64,000 nucleotides of DNA. It comes from Lucinisca nassula (Eukaryota; Mollusca; Bivalvia; Lucinida; Lucinidae). The notes under the pieces were generated by a model. It worked only from the letters and a program-made list of their open reading frames with translations, did not search any database and had not been told where the DNA came from. Below, one piece after another: positions 19,649-29,475 of the stretch. A program made the position numbers and the translations under genes. Each line of letters begins with the position of its first letter. Within the stretch, counting starts at the first letter, position 1. The DNA is taken from NCBI GenBank assembly GCA_963580285.1, contig OY757012.1, positions 164,350,652 to 164,414,651 on the forward strand, read 5' to 3'.

Positions 19649-20067
19649 AAAGTGCTTGCTTAAGACAGGTGCTTGCAAAAAAAGGTGAATTTTTATGTAT
19701 TTTCCTTTCGGGGGAGAACTGAATGCCTGCTTGCTTAAGACAGGTTGCTTGCTTAATACAGGTGGCCTCTAAGGCAGGTTTTATTGTACCTTGGTGAAAT
19801 CTTACTCCAAAGTAGCTGACATTTAAACAGCCGGTGGGTTGCTACAGTTAATGCAAATGTTGATGGATCAATAGACAAACAAATGAATGTACCATATTTT
19901 TACCCAAGTATTCTGACAGATATTTGCCTGAAAAAAAAAGAAAAAAAGTGAAGACCTTGACGAGACTGCCGCATAATGTGGCATCTCATCAGTGTCGACA
20001 CTGTTTGCCACTCACCCAGCTATCTTTAGATTAGTAACCTGTACTTGTTCAAATTTTTGGACAATCA
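19649..20067. repeat. Mixed interval with a short tandem motif and a solo core hairpin
   Basis: 'ttgcttaagacaggt' recurs at about 19655, 19728 and 19747. 19949-20013 is a diverged solo hairpin module (gtgaagaccttgacgagact ... gtgtcgacactgtttgcc). No gene seen. Confidence 0.45.
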
Positions 20068-20283
20068 TGCTAACCCTTGTCCTGCTAATCCCGGATATGC
20101 CTTATCTTTGAAACAATGTAGATCCAGATCAGATGGCTTCTGACGAAGCCATCTGATCAGGATCTACATTGTTTGCCATTCAGATTGTGAATTTGTTGCA
20201 ATAATTTGCATCAAGTAATCTGATTGGTTGATAATCTGTAGTGGGTGTGGCATATATGAATATTCAGCAGGACAAGGGTTAAG
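20068..20283 (-). mobile_element. piggyBac-like MITE P1
   Basis: The left end CTAACCCTTGTCCTGCTAAT has one substitution in TTAA. The right end is CAGCAGGACAAGGGTTAA. Hairpin core intact. Confidence 0.75.
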
Positions 20284-20350
20284 GTAAATATGGTAAAACC
20301 AGACTCATGCTCAAAGCGGGCACACCAAACGAATATGTTCAACACAATAT

Positions 20351-22733
20351 TTAACCAATTGCATGCAGGAAGACAGTGCCTTGGCAAACAGTGCAGGCCC
20401 AGATCAGATGCCACATTCTGTGGCATCTGATCAGGGCCTGCACTATTTGCCACTAACAGAATTTTCCATCAAAAATAGAACAAAAATGAAACAACAGGGC
20501 CATAAAGGCCCTGGATCGCTCACCTCATCCTACAGATAAAGTGGTAGATAATATAAGTGTGGAGTGGCTGGTTCTGACAAGAAGATTTTTGAAGATTTTC
20601 CCCATGTAAGTCTATATTAAACCACTGGGCCCCGGAGCGGGGGCATTTTTGGTCCCAGGGCTATAATTTGAACAGTCTTGATAGAGGTCCTCTAGATGAA
20701 GCTTCAAACCAAATATCAAAGACCTGGGCCTTGTAGTTCCAGAGAAGAAGATTTTTTTAAGATTTTTCCTATATAAGTCAATGTAAAACCAAAGGGCCCC
20801 AGAGCAGGGGCGTTTTTGGCACAAGGGCGATAATTTGAACAATCTTGGTAGAGGTCCACTAGATGAAGCTACACACCAAATATCAAAGACCTGGGCCTTG
20901 CAGTTTCAAACAAGAAGATTTTTTAAGATTTTTTCTATATAAGTCAATGTAAAACCAAAGGGCCCCGGAGCGGGTGCATTTTTGGCCCACGGCTATAATT
21001 TTAACAATCTTGGTAGAGGTCCAATAGATGAAGCAACACACCAAATATCAAAGACCTAGGCCTTGGGGTTTCAGAGGAGAAGATTGTTTAAGATTTTTTT
21101 CTATATAAGTCAATGTAAAACGAAATGACCCCAGGGCAGGAGTATTTTTTGCCCCTGGGCTATAATTTGAACAATCTTGATAGAGGTCCACAAGACAAAG
21201 CTTATTACCAAATATCAAACACCTGAGCCTTCTGGTTTCAGAAAAGAAGATTTTTAAAGGTTTCCAAGTATAAGTCAATGTAAAACCAAAGGGCCCCAGG
21301 ACGGGGGCATTTTTGGCCCAAGGGCTCTAATTTGAACAATCTTGGTAGAGGTTCACTAGATGAAGCTTCAAACCAAATATCAAAGTTCAGGGCCTTGTGG
21401 TTTCAGAGAAGAAGATTTTTTAAAGATTTTTCCTATATAAGTCAATGTAAAACCAAAGGGCCCTGGGGTGGGGGCATTTTTGGCGCAATGGCTACTATTT
21501 GAACAATATTGTTAGAGGTCCACTAGATGAAGCTACACACCAAATATCAAAGACCTGCACCTTGTGGTTTCAGAGTAGAAGGTTTTTTAAAGATTTTTTC
21601 CTATATAAGTCAATGTAAAACCAAAGGGCCCTGGGGCAGGGACATTTGTGGCCCCAGGGCTATAATTTGAACAATCTTGATAGAGCTCCACTAGATGAAG
21701 CTACACACCAAATATCAAAGACCTAGGCCTTGGGGTTTCAGAGGAGAAGATTTTTTAAGATTTTTTTTCTTTTTAAGTCAATGTAAAACCAAAGGGCCCC
21801 AGGGCGGGGGCACTTTTGGTCCACAATCTTGATAAAGGTCCACAAAATGAACCTTTATACCACAAATCAAACACCTGGGCCTTCTGGTTTCAGGCAAGAA
21901 GATTTTTAAATGTTTTTCTCTATATAAGTCAATGTAAAACCAAAGGGCCCCGGGGCGGGGGCATTTTGGCCCCAGGGCTATAGTTTGAACAATCTTGATA
22001 GAGGACCGTAAGACGAAGTTTCATACCAAATATTAAATACATGAGCCTTCTGGTTTGAGACAAGAAGATTTTTAAGTTTTTCCCTATGTAAGTCTATGTA
22101 AAACTAAAGGGCCAAGGTGTGGGGCATTTTTGGCCGCAGGGCTATGATTTGAGCAATCTTGGTAGAGGTCCACTAGATGAAGCTACACACCAAATATTGA
22201 AGATCTGGGCCTTGCAGTTTCAGAGGAGAAGATTTTTAAAGGTTTTCCCTATGTAAGTCTATTTAAAACAAAAGGGCCCCGGAGTGGGGGCATCTTTTGC
22301 CCCAGGGCTTAATTTGAACAATCTTGGTAGAGGTCTACTAGATGAAGCTACACACCAAATATTGAAGACCTGGGCCTTGCGGTTTCAGAGAAGATTATTT
22401 TAAGTTTTCATCCAAAAAATCTATTTTTGGCTCCTGTGACTTTGATGTACAGTGGACTGGAACCATTTGAACAACTTTGAAAGGGGACCACCTGAGGATC
22501 ATTCCTGTGAAGTCTGGTCAGAATATGATCAGTGGTTTAGGAGGAGATGTCGTTAAAAGGAATTGTTTATGCAAGGATGGACGGATGCACTGACGACGGG
22601 CAAAAAGTGATTCCAAAAGCTCACCCCGTCACTTCGTGACGGTGAGCTAAAACAGGCCTGACACCCCTTATATGACAAATGGACTTGTCCAACATATAGG
22701 AATGGAAGAATCCACTAGCATTCAATAGGTGAA
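20351..22733 (+). mobile_element. MITE B split by a Helentron-like F1 element
   Basis: The left half 20351-20491 (ttaaccaattgcatgcagga ... atcaaaaatagaac) and the right half 22654-22733 (aggcctgacaccccttat ... attcaataggtgaa) are the two parts of MITE B. The F1 element lies in the A-rich segment between them. Confidence 0.7.
20492..22653 (+). mobile_element. Helentron-like element F1 (complete)
   Basis: Starts acaacagggccataaaggcc with subterminal GGATCGCTCACCTCATCC. The core has about a dozen units of roughly 155 bp (ataatttgaacaatcttggt ... gtaaaaccaaagggcc), then 'aaaatctatttttggctcct', a GGACGGATG/GACGACGG tract and the 3' hairpin AGCTCACCCCGTCAC / GTGACGGTGAGCT, ending TAAAA. No ORF of useful length, so non-autonomous. 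Confidence 0.75.
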
Positions 22734-22864
22734 CCTATTTTATACTGAACAGACTCTTCCACCATAGAAGTAGTCCAAGTTTTGGGGTTTCTGCATATAA
22801 AATAGGTACAATATTTGAATGACCACATGATTACTTTTCCATTATATAAGAAAACCTGTTCATT

Positions 22865-23142
22865 GCAAAACCACACCCGCACGAAATAGTGTATTTTTTT
22901 CACATCCAAAAGGGCTACTTTTCTGACGAAAATCTGTGATAATTTTCTTATTTATACAGCAAACAAAGGCTGTGGGTGCTCGTTAGAACCGCCTCATTGA
23001 GGCGGTTCTAACAAGTACCCACTACCTTCCTCTTGGAGTAAAATTAAGCAAAATAATGTATACCCATGTAAACCCCATTTTTCTATATATAAAGTGGGGT
23101 GTAGATGGGTGTTCATTTCACGGACTTATTCACATGATGTTT
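22865..23142 (+). repeat. Element C, fullest copy (no insertion)
   Basis: From about cacacccgcacgaaatagtg through a strong hairpin (gctcgttagaaccgcctcat / gaggcggttctaacaag) to 'taaaccccatttttctatat' and 'cacggacttattcacatgat'. At 'ttaagcaaaataatgtatac' it is continuous, so it is an empty-site reference for F1 insertions in C. Confidence 0.6.
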
Positions 23143-23259
23143 GTCATTTACGAACAAGAGCATAGATCAGCCATTGCATCTGGGTTAATGATGTGTAGAT
23201 TTATTTTCGTTCTAAACATGAAAATTCAACACCTGTGACAAAGATTTATTTACTTGTAC

Positions 23260-23459
23260 TAAACCCTTATCTTGCTGAATATTCATTTAAGCCACACCCA
23301 TTTCTGTCTATAAACCAATCAAACTACTTGATGTAATTTATTGCTACAAATTCATAAACTGAATGCCAAACAGTGTAGATCCTGATCAGAAGCCATCTGA
23401 TCTGGATCTTCACTGTTTGCAAAGATAGGGGTTGTCGTGAACAGCAAGATAAGGGTTAA
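23260..23459 (+). mobile_element. piggyBac-like MITE P1
   Basis: The left end TAAACCCTTATCTTGCTGAA is mutated at TTAA. The right end is CAGCAAGATAAGGGTTAA. One hairpin arm lost about 12 nt (gatcctgatcagaagccatc). Confidence 0.7.
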
Positions 23460-23582
23460 AATTGCATCCTGAGACAACATATTTCATGAATACTTTCCAT
23501 TATAGCAACTATCAGACATGATAAGTTCTAAATGAGCTGTAAATCAGACATGATATTTTCCTATTGACAATACCCATAACAG

Positions 23583-23656
23583 ATTCTTTTACGTCATACC
23601 ACTTCCGTTCTCAGATGAGATGCGCGCTGATATTGTCGTAGCATACAGACTTCAGT
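23583..23656 (+). repeat. DIRS left terminus
   Basis: 23611-23656 (46 bp) is perfectly inverted at 28431-28476 and forms the true ITR. 23583-23610 is a left-only extension. The outer 38 bp (23583-23620) recurs inverted in the ICR at 28211-28248. Confidence 0.92.
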
Positions 23657-24105
23657 GCGCTTTCAATATCTGACCTGAACGGACGTGGGTTTGTTCAGGT
23701 GTCGTAGCGTACACTTATAAATTGTTCACGAGGTGAGCAATTGAATGTCAGATGATTATCGGACATCAATTATAACAAGATCTTTACGGAATAAATCGAC
23801 AACATTGTTAGGTTTATTCCATAAGTAAATAAATTTCAACGCGGTTGAAATATTTCACATTTATCGGATGTGTAATGAATTGACAGGTAACATTACACCC
23901 CGTGTGTTGAATATCCATTATTGGACTCCGGGGCGCTTACCTGTAATTTTTTACCGGTTTTGAATATCCATTATTGGATATCGGGGCCACTTTCATTGTG
24001 TGGTGCATATATTAGCCAATCGTAGTAAGGTGTTACTACTTAATTCATGACGTATTTCTATCATTCGATAGAAAATTGTGTATAGTACATCATTTTGGCT
24101 AAAAC
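23657..24105 (+). promoter_or_regulatory. DIRS 5' untranslated region
   Basis: Non-coding leader before the gag-like ORF. It contains a small hairpin (cctgaacggacgtgggtttg/ttcagg) and a tandem pair of 'ttgaatatccattattgga' units at about 23908 and 23960. The promoter was not identified. Confidence 0.5.
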
Positions 24106-25272
24106 ATGGCGGATGCGATGTTGCATGTTGAGCAACAAGAATTAAAAGAAGCGAAAGTGGTGGCTACCCAGAAAGAAAATAAAGGGAAGGCTAAGAAAGT
24201 TACGGGCCCACCTGTGGTAACGGTAACATCGAAGGATGCTGACCCTACTGCCAGACAGAAAGCGGTAAACCCTGGCCCTTCCCCTACCCCTACCTCATCT
24301 GTTGTGGATTTTAATGCTGAGGCTATTGCCATTTTGAGACAAATGAACTGTAACCAAATAAAACATAATGAAAAAGTCGAACAGTTGTCTCAGCGAGTGG
24401 ACGAGATGTATAATATATCTGAACAGTCCTATGATGATTATTGTGATGATAATGATTATGAGAACTTTGACCCATCCATATATGAGGAACATGAAGAGGA
24501 TATCTCCTCACTTTCTGTCATGTCAGGCCAACACAAGAGACAAGCAGACGAGTCTGAACCTGACGGGGTCTTTGCGTCTTACTTGAAGAAATTTAAAAAA
24601 TGTGACTCTGTTGAGGAAGAAATAAACCCCCAGTTGGCAACTATCGTCAACAATGCATTTCGAGAGGGAATGCCGGATGATGTGTTCAATGAACTATCAA
24701 AAAACATTAATAGGCCAGCAAACTGTGAGACCTTAAAAGAGACGAGGGTGAACCAAGGAGTATGGAATGTCTTGAAACCCAGTACTCAGACTGAAGACTC
24801 GAAACTCAGAGGCATACAGAATGCCATTGTTAAGGCTACCATAAATGTATCAAAAATACTGGATGCCGGTGCTAATCAGTTCACCCAGAATATGTTAGAT
24901 TGGGGCACTGATGCCATAGCCATTCTTGGTCAGAGTAATAAATGGCTCAACATTAGGAGGAAAGAACTGCACAAGAGGGACATGGATCCGAAGCTGCATT
25001 ATTTATGCTCAGCATCCCTTCAGTCTACTGACCAGTTATATGGTGACACGGTTATAAAGGACATCAAAGATGCCCAGGAATTCAACAAAATAAGCAGACA
25101 AGTTGGATTGAGGGGTAGGGCCCGAGGGCGTGGCAGGTTCTTTCGAGGCCGATTTAGAGGCAACTATGGTAGACGCCGGGGGCCAGCTTATGGAACTCAC
25201 ACGATATCGTCACAACCTAAAACTGCTGGTTCGAGTTCAAAAAACTCCAAACCGGAGCACAAGAGAATGTAG
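24106..25272 (+). CDS. DIRS ORF1, gag-like protein
   Basis: A 388-residue uninterrupted ORF. Residues 1-80 are Lys/Ala/Pro-rich and low in complexity. About 95-135 are very acidic (Asp/Glu/Tyr). About 165-260 form the conserved block of DIRS ORF1 proteins, with NPQLATIVNNAFREGMPDD, NRPANCETLK and NQGVWNVLKPSTQ. The C-terminus (about 345-370) has an Arg/Gly-rich stretch (GRARGRGRFFRGRFRG) suited to nucleic-acid binding. By analogy it packages element RNA. No zinc knuckle is seen. The start at ATG 24106 is the first in frame and follows an AT-rich leader. The stop at 25270-25272 falls inside the start of the pol frame. It is the only ORF of this copy without a break. Confidence 0.85.
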   Translation: MADAMLHVEQQELKEAKVVATQKENKGKAKKVTGPPVVTVTSKDADPTARQKAVNPGPSPTPTSSVVDFNAEAIAILRQMNCNQIKHNEKVEQLSQRVDEMYNISEQSYDDYCDDNDYENFDPSIYEEHEEDISSLSVMSGQHKRQADESEPDGVFASYLKKFKKCDSVEEEINPQLATIVNNAFREGMPDDVFNELSKNINRPANCETLKETRVNQGVWNVLKPSTQTEDSKLRGIQNAIVKATINVSKILDAGANQFTQNMLDWGTDAIAILGQSNKWLNIRRKELHKRDMDPKLHYLCSASLQSTDQLYGDTVIKDIKDAQEFNKISRQVGLRGRARGRGRFFRGRFRGNYGRRRGPAYGTHTISSQPKTAGSSSKNSKPEHKRM

Positions 25273-26375
25273 AAAATTTTGAGGCAGGTAGGCTAAAAAT
25301 TTTTTAGGAAAATTGGAGAAATTTAACATCTGATCCAGATGTTCTGGATGTAGCTCGTCATTGTCACATTGACTTTGAAAATGAAGTCCCACTACAAACA
25401 AAACTGCCATTCCAATCATTTAATCAAAAAGAAGAGCAAATTATACAGATGGAAATTCAAAAATTATTGGAAATGAAAGTTATTGAAGAGGTATCGTTTG
25501 TACCCGGGCAATTTATTTCTCCAATTTTCACTCGTCCCAAAAAAGATGGTGAATACCGCATGATTTTGAATTTAAAAGAATTAAATCAGTATATTAAATA
25601 TTACCATTTTAAGCTAGACACTTTTGAAAGTGCATTACACTTGATTAAACCAAACTGTTTTATGGCCTCAGTAGACCTAAGGCATGCTTATTATTCAGTG
25701 CCAATGGCCAAAAAAGAGAGAAAATTTTTACGATTCATGTGGAAGGGGAAAATTTTTGAGTACTGCTCCTTGCCTAATGGTATTGCTTGTGCTCCGAGAA
25801 AGTTCACGAAGCTTATGAAACCAGTGTTTTCGAAATTGAGACTAATGGGTCACACAAATTCTGGCTACATTGACGATTCATTGCTGATTGGCGACACTAA
25901 GCAGGAATGTGACAATAATGTCAAAGATACTATCAGTGTTATGGAAGGTGTAGGGTTTCTGATTCACAGAAGAAAATCTGTTTTAGTACCTACACAAGAT
26001 ATAGGATTTTTAGGTAATAGAATTAATTCTAGAGACATGATAGTATATTTGCCTTCAGAAAAGAAAGTACGGGTTATATCAGAGTGTCGACAGCTCAGCA
26101 AAGTCAATGTTGCCAAAATTCGTGAAGTGGCCAAAGTAATAGGATTGTGCATCTCAACATTTTCTGCTGTTGAATATGGCCCTCTACATTATAGAGAATT
26201 AGAGAGGGAAAAAATTTTAGCCTTAAAACTAAACAAAGGTAATTTTGAGGCAGATATGTATATTACACCTTCTATGAAGGCTGAATTGCAATGGTGGATT
26301 GAAAATGTAAGCAATCAATCAAGGAAAATCAGATATGGTAAGGCTGATCGTCTTATTATCAGTCACAGATGCTAG
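25269..26375 (+). pseudogene. DIRS ORF2 part 1: reverse transcriptase
   Basis: Frame 3 is open from at least 25269, overlapping the gag stop, but has an in-frame TAG at 25305-25307 within a motif (AGRLKIF*ENWRNLTSD) conserved in DIRS RTs, so the true N-terminus is upstream of the first later ATG (25449). RT motifs follow: FTRPKKDGEYRMILNLKELN, SVDLRHAYYSVPM (catalytic Asp), LPNGIACAPRKFTKLM, and GYIDDSLLIG with the YxDD box near residue 140 from 25449. The frame breaks at about 26355 where the RNase H domain continues in the next frame. As it stands no full-length RT-RNase H polyprotein can be made without recoding. Confidence 0.88.
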
Positions 26376-26757
26376 CTTGAGTGAGTGGGGTGCCCACTGT
26401 AATAAGCAAAAAATAGGTGGTCGTTGGAAAGAAAATGAAGTAAAGCATCATATAAATTATCTGGAATTATTAGCAATTTTTCATGGACTAAAATCTTTTT
26501 GCGAGAATTGTTCACAGCTTCATGTTCAGGTTAAAACGGACAATACCTGTGCCAGATCTTACATTAATGCAATGGGTGGTATAAAATCACTCGAATGCAA
26601 TGAAATATCAAAGGAAATATGGTATTGGTGTCAAGAAAGAAACATTTGGATCACAGCAGAATACATTCTTGGGTCTGAAAATAAGGCTGATTTTGAGTCC
26701 AGGAATTATAAGGAAAACACAGAATGGAAATTGGACCCATACAGCTGTAGTTTCTAA
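26335..26757 (+). pseudogene. DIRS ORF2 part 2: RNase H domain
   Basis: This stretch continues RT in frame 1. Visible RNase H signatures are VTDASLSEWGAH (first Asp), YLELLAIFHGL (Glu), VKTDNTCARSYIN (second Asp) and ENKADFESRNY (last Asp). All four acidic residues are therefore present. The domain would remove the RNA strand during cDNA synthesis. The frame ends with TAA at 26755-26757, while homology resumes in frame 2 (KIFDIWG), which marks a second shift at about 26740-26755. Confidence 0.85.
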
Positions 26758-27298
26758 GATTTTTGACATCTGGGGTACACCAGAGATAGATATGTTTGCC
26801 AGCAGATTAAATAATCAGTTGGCAAGATTTGTATCCTGGCATCCAGATCCTGAAGCAGAAAGCATAAACGCATTTTCATGCGATTGGTCACAATATTTTT
26901 TCTATGCTTTTCCCTGTTTCAGCATAATACCACGATGCCTGGCCAAGTTACAGCACGACAGAGGGGATTGTATCCTGATCGCACCTGTGTGGACAACACA
27001 ATCTTGGTTTCCCATGTTAATGGGAATGATGACGGATACCCCGTTTCTTCTCCTAAAGAGGGAGAACCTATTGTCCTTACCGGGGACACACAGAGTACAT
27101 CCATTACACAAGAAACTAACACTTATGGCTTGTCGAATATCAGGCAGGCCCTCAGAGGTAGAAAAGTTTCTGAACGCGCAGCAGATATCATCATGGCCTC
27201 TTGGAGATCTGGGACTAAAAAGCAATACGCAACCCACATTAAAAAATGGTTTCTCTATTGTAATCAAAGGCAGATTAATAAGTTTCAAGCAAATGTGA
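26745..27298 (+). pseudogene. DIRS ORF2 part 3: methyltransferase-like region
   Basis: In frame 2: WGTPEIDMFASRLNNQLARF, VSWHPDPEAESINAF and LIAPVWTTQSWFPML. This is the block that follows RNase H in DIRS1-like pol proteins and has been described as a DAM-like N6-adenine methyltransferase domain. Whether it is enzymatically active is not shown by the sequence. It overlaps the recombinase ORF in another frame, as usual for DIRS. An ATG at 26600 lies inside the RNase H coding region and is not a likely start. Confidence 0.75.
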
Positions 27299-28102
27299 GC
27301 ATTGTGCTAGATTTCTTGAGTGAATTATATGATAATAATTTGGGGTACAGTGCTATTAATACTGCCCGTTCAGCATTATCAGCCATAGGGTTAATATGTG
27401 ATGGATTCTCAATAGGTTCTCACCCTTTAATTGTGAGATTTATGAAGGGCGTGTACAATCTAAGGCCGGTGCAATCGCGGTATTCCCAAATATGGGATAT
27501 CTCTTGTGTATTACAATATCTGAGGAAACTAGCCCCAGTTTCTAAGCTAACGTTAAAATTGTTAACCTTAAAATTAGTCATGTTATTGGCATTGACTTTG
27601 GCAAGTCGCTCACAATCCTTATATTTGCTTACTTTACATAATATGAAGAAAGGTTTTTCATCTTATACTTTACAGTATAGTGGTTTGCTTAAGCAGTCAA
27701 GATTAGGTCATAATAACCCAATTGCTGAACTTCGTGCTTATCCTCCAGACAGAAGACTGTGTGTAGTTTTTGTACTTAAAGAGTACTTAAAAAGAAGAAG
27801 TAATTCGGGGAAATAATAAATGTTTATTTATCAGTTATGTTAAACCACATGCTCCTACTTCTAAAGATACCATAAGCAGATGGTTGAAAGAGGTAATGAC
27901 ACGATCTGGTGTTGCCATTTCTATCTATAAACCACATAGTGTTAGATCGGCGGCAGTTTCGAAAGCAAAAAGTAACATGGTGCCAATAGAGGAAATATTA
28001 AAAACAGCTGGCTGGTCTTCTGAGAAAACTTTTGCTAAGTTTTATGACAAAAATATTACTCGTGGTATTGATGGTACTTTCAGTAGTGCCATTCTAGCAT
28101 GA
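26878..28102 (+). pseudogene. DIRS ORF3: tyrosine recombinase, broken by one frameshift
   Basis: 26878-27816 (frame 1) carries the N-terminal SAM-like DNA-binding part (SWRSGTKKQYATHIKKWFLY, NTARSALSAIGL) and the first catalytic Arg region (LALTLASRSQSLYLLTL). The frame stops at 27814-27816 (TAA). The protein continues in frame 2 from about 27805 to 28102 with the H-x-x-R box (YKPHSVRSAAVSKAK) and the catalytic Tyr (GWSSEKTFAKFYDKN). All expected catalytic residues are thus present but split between frames, with a shift at about 27795-27815 (near 'ggggaaataataaa'). The enzyme would join the cDNA circle to the target. An alternative TTG-derived start at 27884 is not plausible as an independent gene. 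Confidence 0.87.
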
Positions 28103-28210
28103 TATCATTAACTGATAGATCTATCCTTACGTATAGAAGGATGTTCATAATAATTGACAGTTAGCGGCCTGATTTTGTATGTCAACTTTACAAAAAATCC
28201 GGCTGTAAAG

Positions 28211-28335
28211 TCTCATCTGAGAACGGAAGTGGTATGACGTAAAAGAATCCCCCCAAATAAACGAGACTTACCTTGGTTAAGTTGATGTTTGGTTGGGATT
28301 CTTTGTAGTCATACATACACTGACGTGATCAGATG
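28211..28335 (+). repeat. DIRS internal complementary region (ICR)
   Basis: 28211-28248 is the exact complement of the left end (23583-23620, 38 bp), and 28246-28335 is the exact complement of the right end (28470-28559, 90 bp). They meet at AAT, reproducing in reverse the joined ends ggggggATTcttttacg. This matches the DIRS model in which the ICR templates the circle junction. Confidence 0.93.
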
Positions 28336-28430
28336 CCCACCCAATTTACAATACTAGTTACCCTCCCTAAGTGGAGAGAGTAAGGTTCACTTCAGTTATT
28401 AGATTTTTTGCAAAGTTTAGGCTTTGAAAT

Positions 28431-28559
28431 ACTGAAGTCTGTATGCTACGACAATATCAGCGCGCATCTCATCTGATCACGTCAGTGTATGTATGACTAC
28501 AAAGAATCCCAACCAAACATCAACTTAACCAAGGTAAGTCTCGTTTATTTGGGGGGATT
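28431..28559 (+). repeat. DIRS right terminus
   Basis: 28431-28476 is the 46-bp ITR partner of 23611-23656. 28477-28559 is a right-only extension ending ggggggATT. It contains AAGGTAAGTC at about 28530, a strong 5' splice-site consensus on the plus strand, whose use is unknown. Confidence 0.9.
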
Positions 28560-28904
28560 TTCACTCATTTAATGAGCTGTATATCTGTAATGGAGATATA
28601 GTCTGGTGGATTAACGTCAGTCCTAACCAAGTAATTATGATTTGCTACTGAAAAAAAAAAAGAGAAAATATCCCAACATGCATTATATCCATGATAAACA
28701 TTACAAGGTTTGATATTTTCATTTCTGACAACTGCCCACATTCTTCCAGTAAATTTAGTACTGTGAAAACTGCCTACATGTATCTTGAATCAGAAGAGAG
28801 TGTCTGTACAAATTATTTCCTTATCTAGCTCAGCGAAAACCATACCACAGGGCCAGGGCTTGTCAAGAGATCCTCATGTGCAGTCAAACAGGCTAAAATG
28901 TTAA
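28560..28904. other. Interval with no recognised feature
   Basis: AT-rich intronic DNA after the DIRS element. I see no exon or repeat I can name. Confidence 0.4.
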
Positions 28905-29156
28905 ATTTTTTAGTTTGTGTTTTGGTTTACCATCCTAATCAACACTTAAATAGGTCATTTTGGAGACGTTGCTACCAATTTTGTGGGACTTTTTACTCGA
29001 CAACTGAGATGAAATGACATCTCAAGCCTACTGCCTGAAGAAATCACTAGGGTTTTAAAGGAACGGTCTGACACACACCACTTTTCTAGGGCATGCCGTT
29101 TACTGGTATTCAAGTTATGTGAGTTTCAGCTCTACGCGGAAGCACCATGCAGCTAA
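28905..29156 (-). mobile_element. SINE-H copy, old
   Basis: From ttttggtttaccatcctaat to ctctacgcggaagcaccatg, with the block 'ttggagacgttgctaccaat'. Many substitutions and no clear target duplication. Confidence 0.65.
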
Positions 29157-29225
29157 TAAAATCTACCTTTAAACTATGATATACCATCGTGCTTTTCGAC
29201 ATCATCAGATTAAAGTACAGACCTG

Positions 29226-29475
29226 TAAGCCCCACATTACATAGGGAAAAAAGAGGGGTTAACAGGGGTATAGATTATTGTCATTATTTGAGCTTAAAAA
29301 TATAGATTGTGGGCACTCATTAAAACTGCCTCATGAAGAGCATTGCATGCAGGAAACCCCTAAAGGGGTACTTCGTCAAAAAGTGCAGGCCCTGATCAGA
29401 TGCCACAGAATGCGGCCTCTGATCAGGGCCTGCACTATTTGCTTACAGAATTTTCCGTCAAAAATAGAATAAAAA
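29226..29475. mobile_element. Element C fragment joined to the left half of MITE B
   Basis: 29226-29338 is a reversed C fragment up to 'actgcctcatgaag'. 29339-29475 is the left half of MITE B (gcattgcatgcaggaaaccc ... atcaaaaatagaataaaaac-like) including its core hairpin, and it stops exactly where a HINE starts. Confidence 0.6.

Larger units (their letters stand above)
23583..28559 (+). mobile_element. DIRS-type tyrosine-recombinase retrotransposon (structurally complete)
   Basis: About 4.97 kb with the classic DIRS layout: inverted termini, gag-like ORF, RT/RNase H/methyltransferase-like ORF, tyrosine recombinase overlapping it, and an internal complementary region (ICR) near the right end. 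There are no long terminal repeats, no integrase and no target duplication. DIRS elements are thought to circularise and insert by their recombinase instead. Both ends meet flanking DNA at ATT (23583-23585 and 28557-28559), so the predicted empty site joins ccataacag-ATT-ttcactc. It lies in the large intron of the PLEKHD1-like gene, antisense to it. Confidence 0.92.

Noticed and set aside
27884..28102. Independent small protein gene
   Set aside because: It is the C-terminal, catalytic-Tyr part of the DIRS recombinase displaced by a frameshift, and its apparent start is not an ATG.
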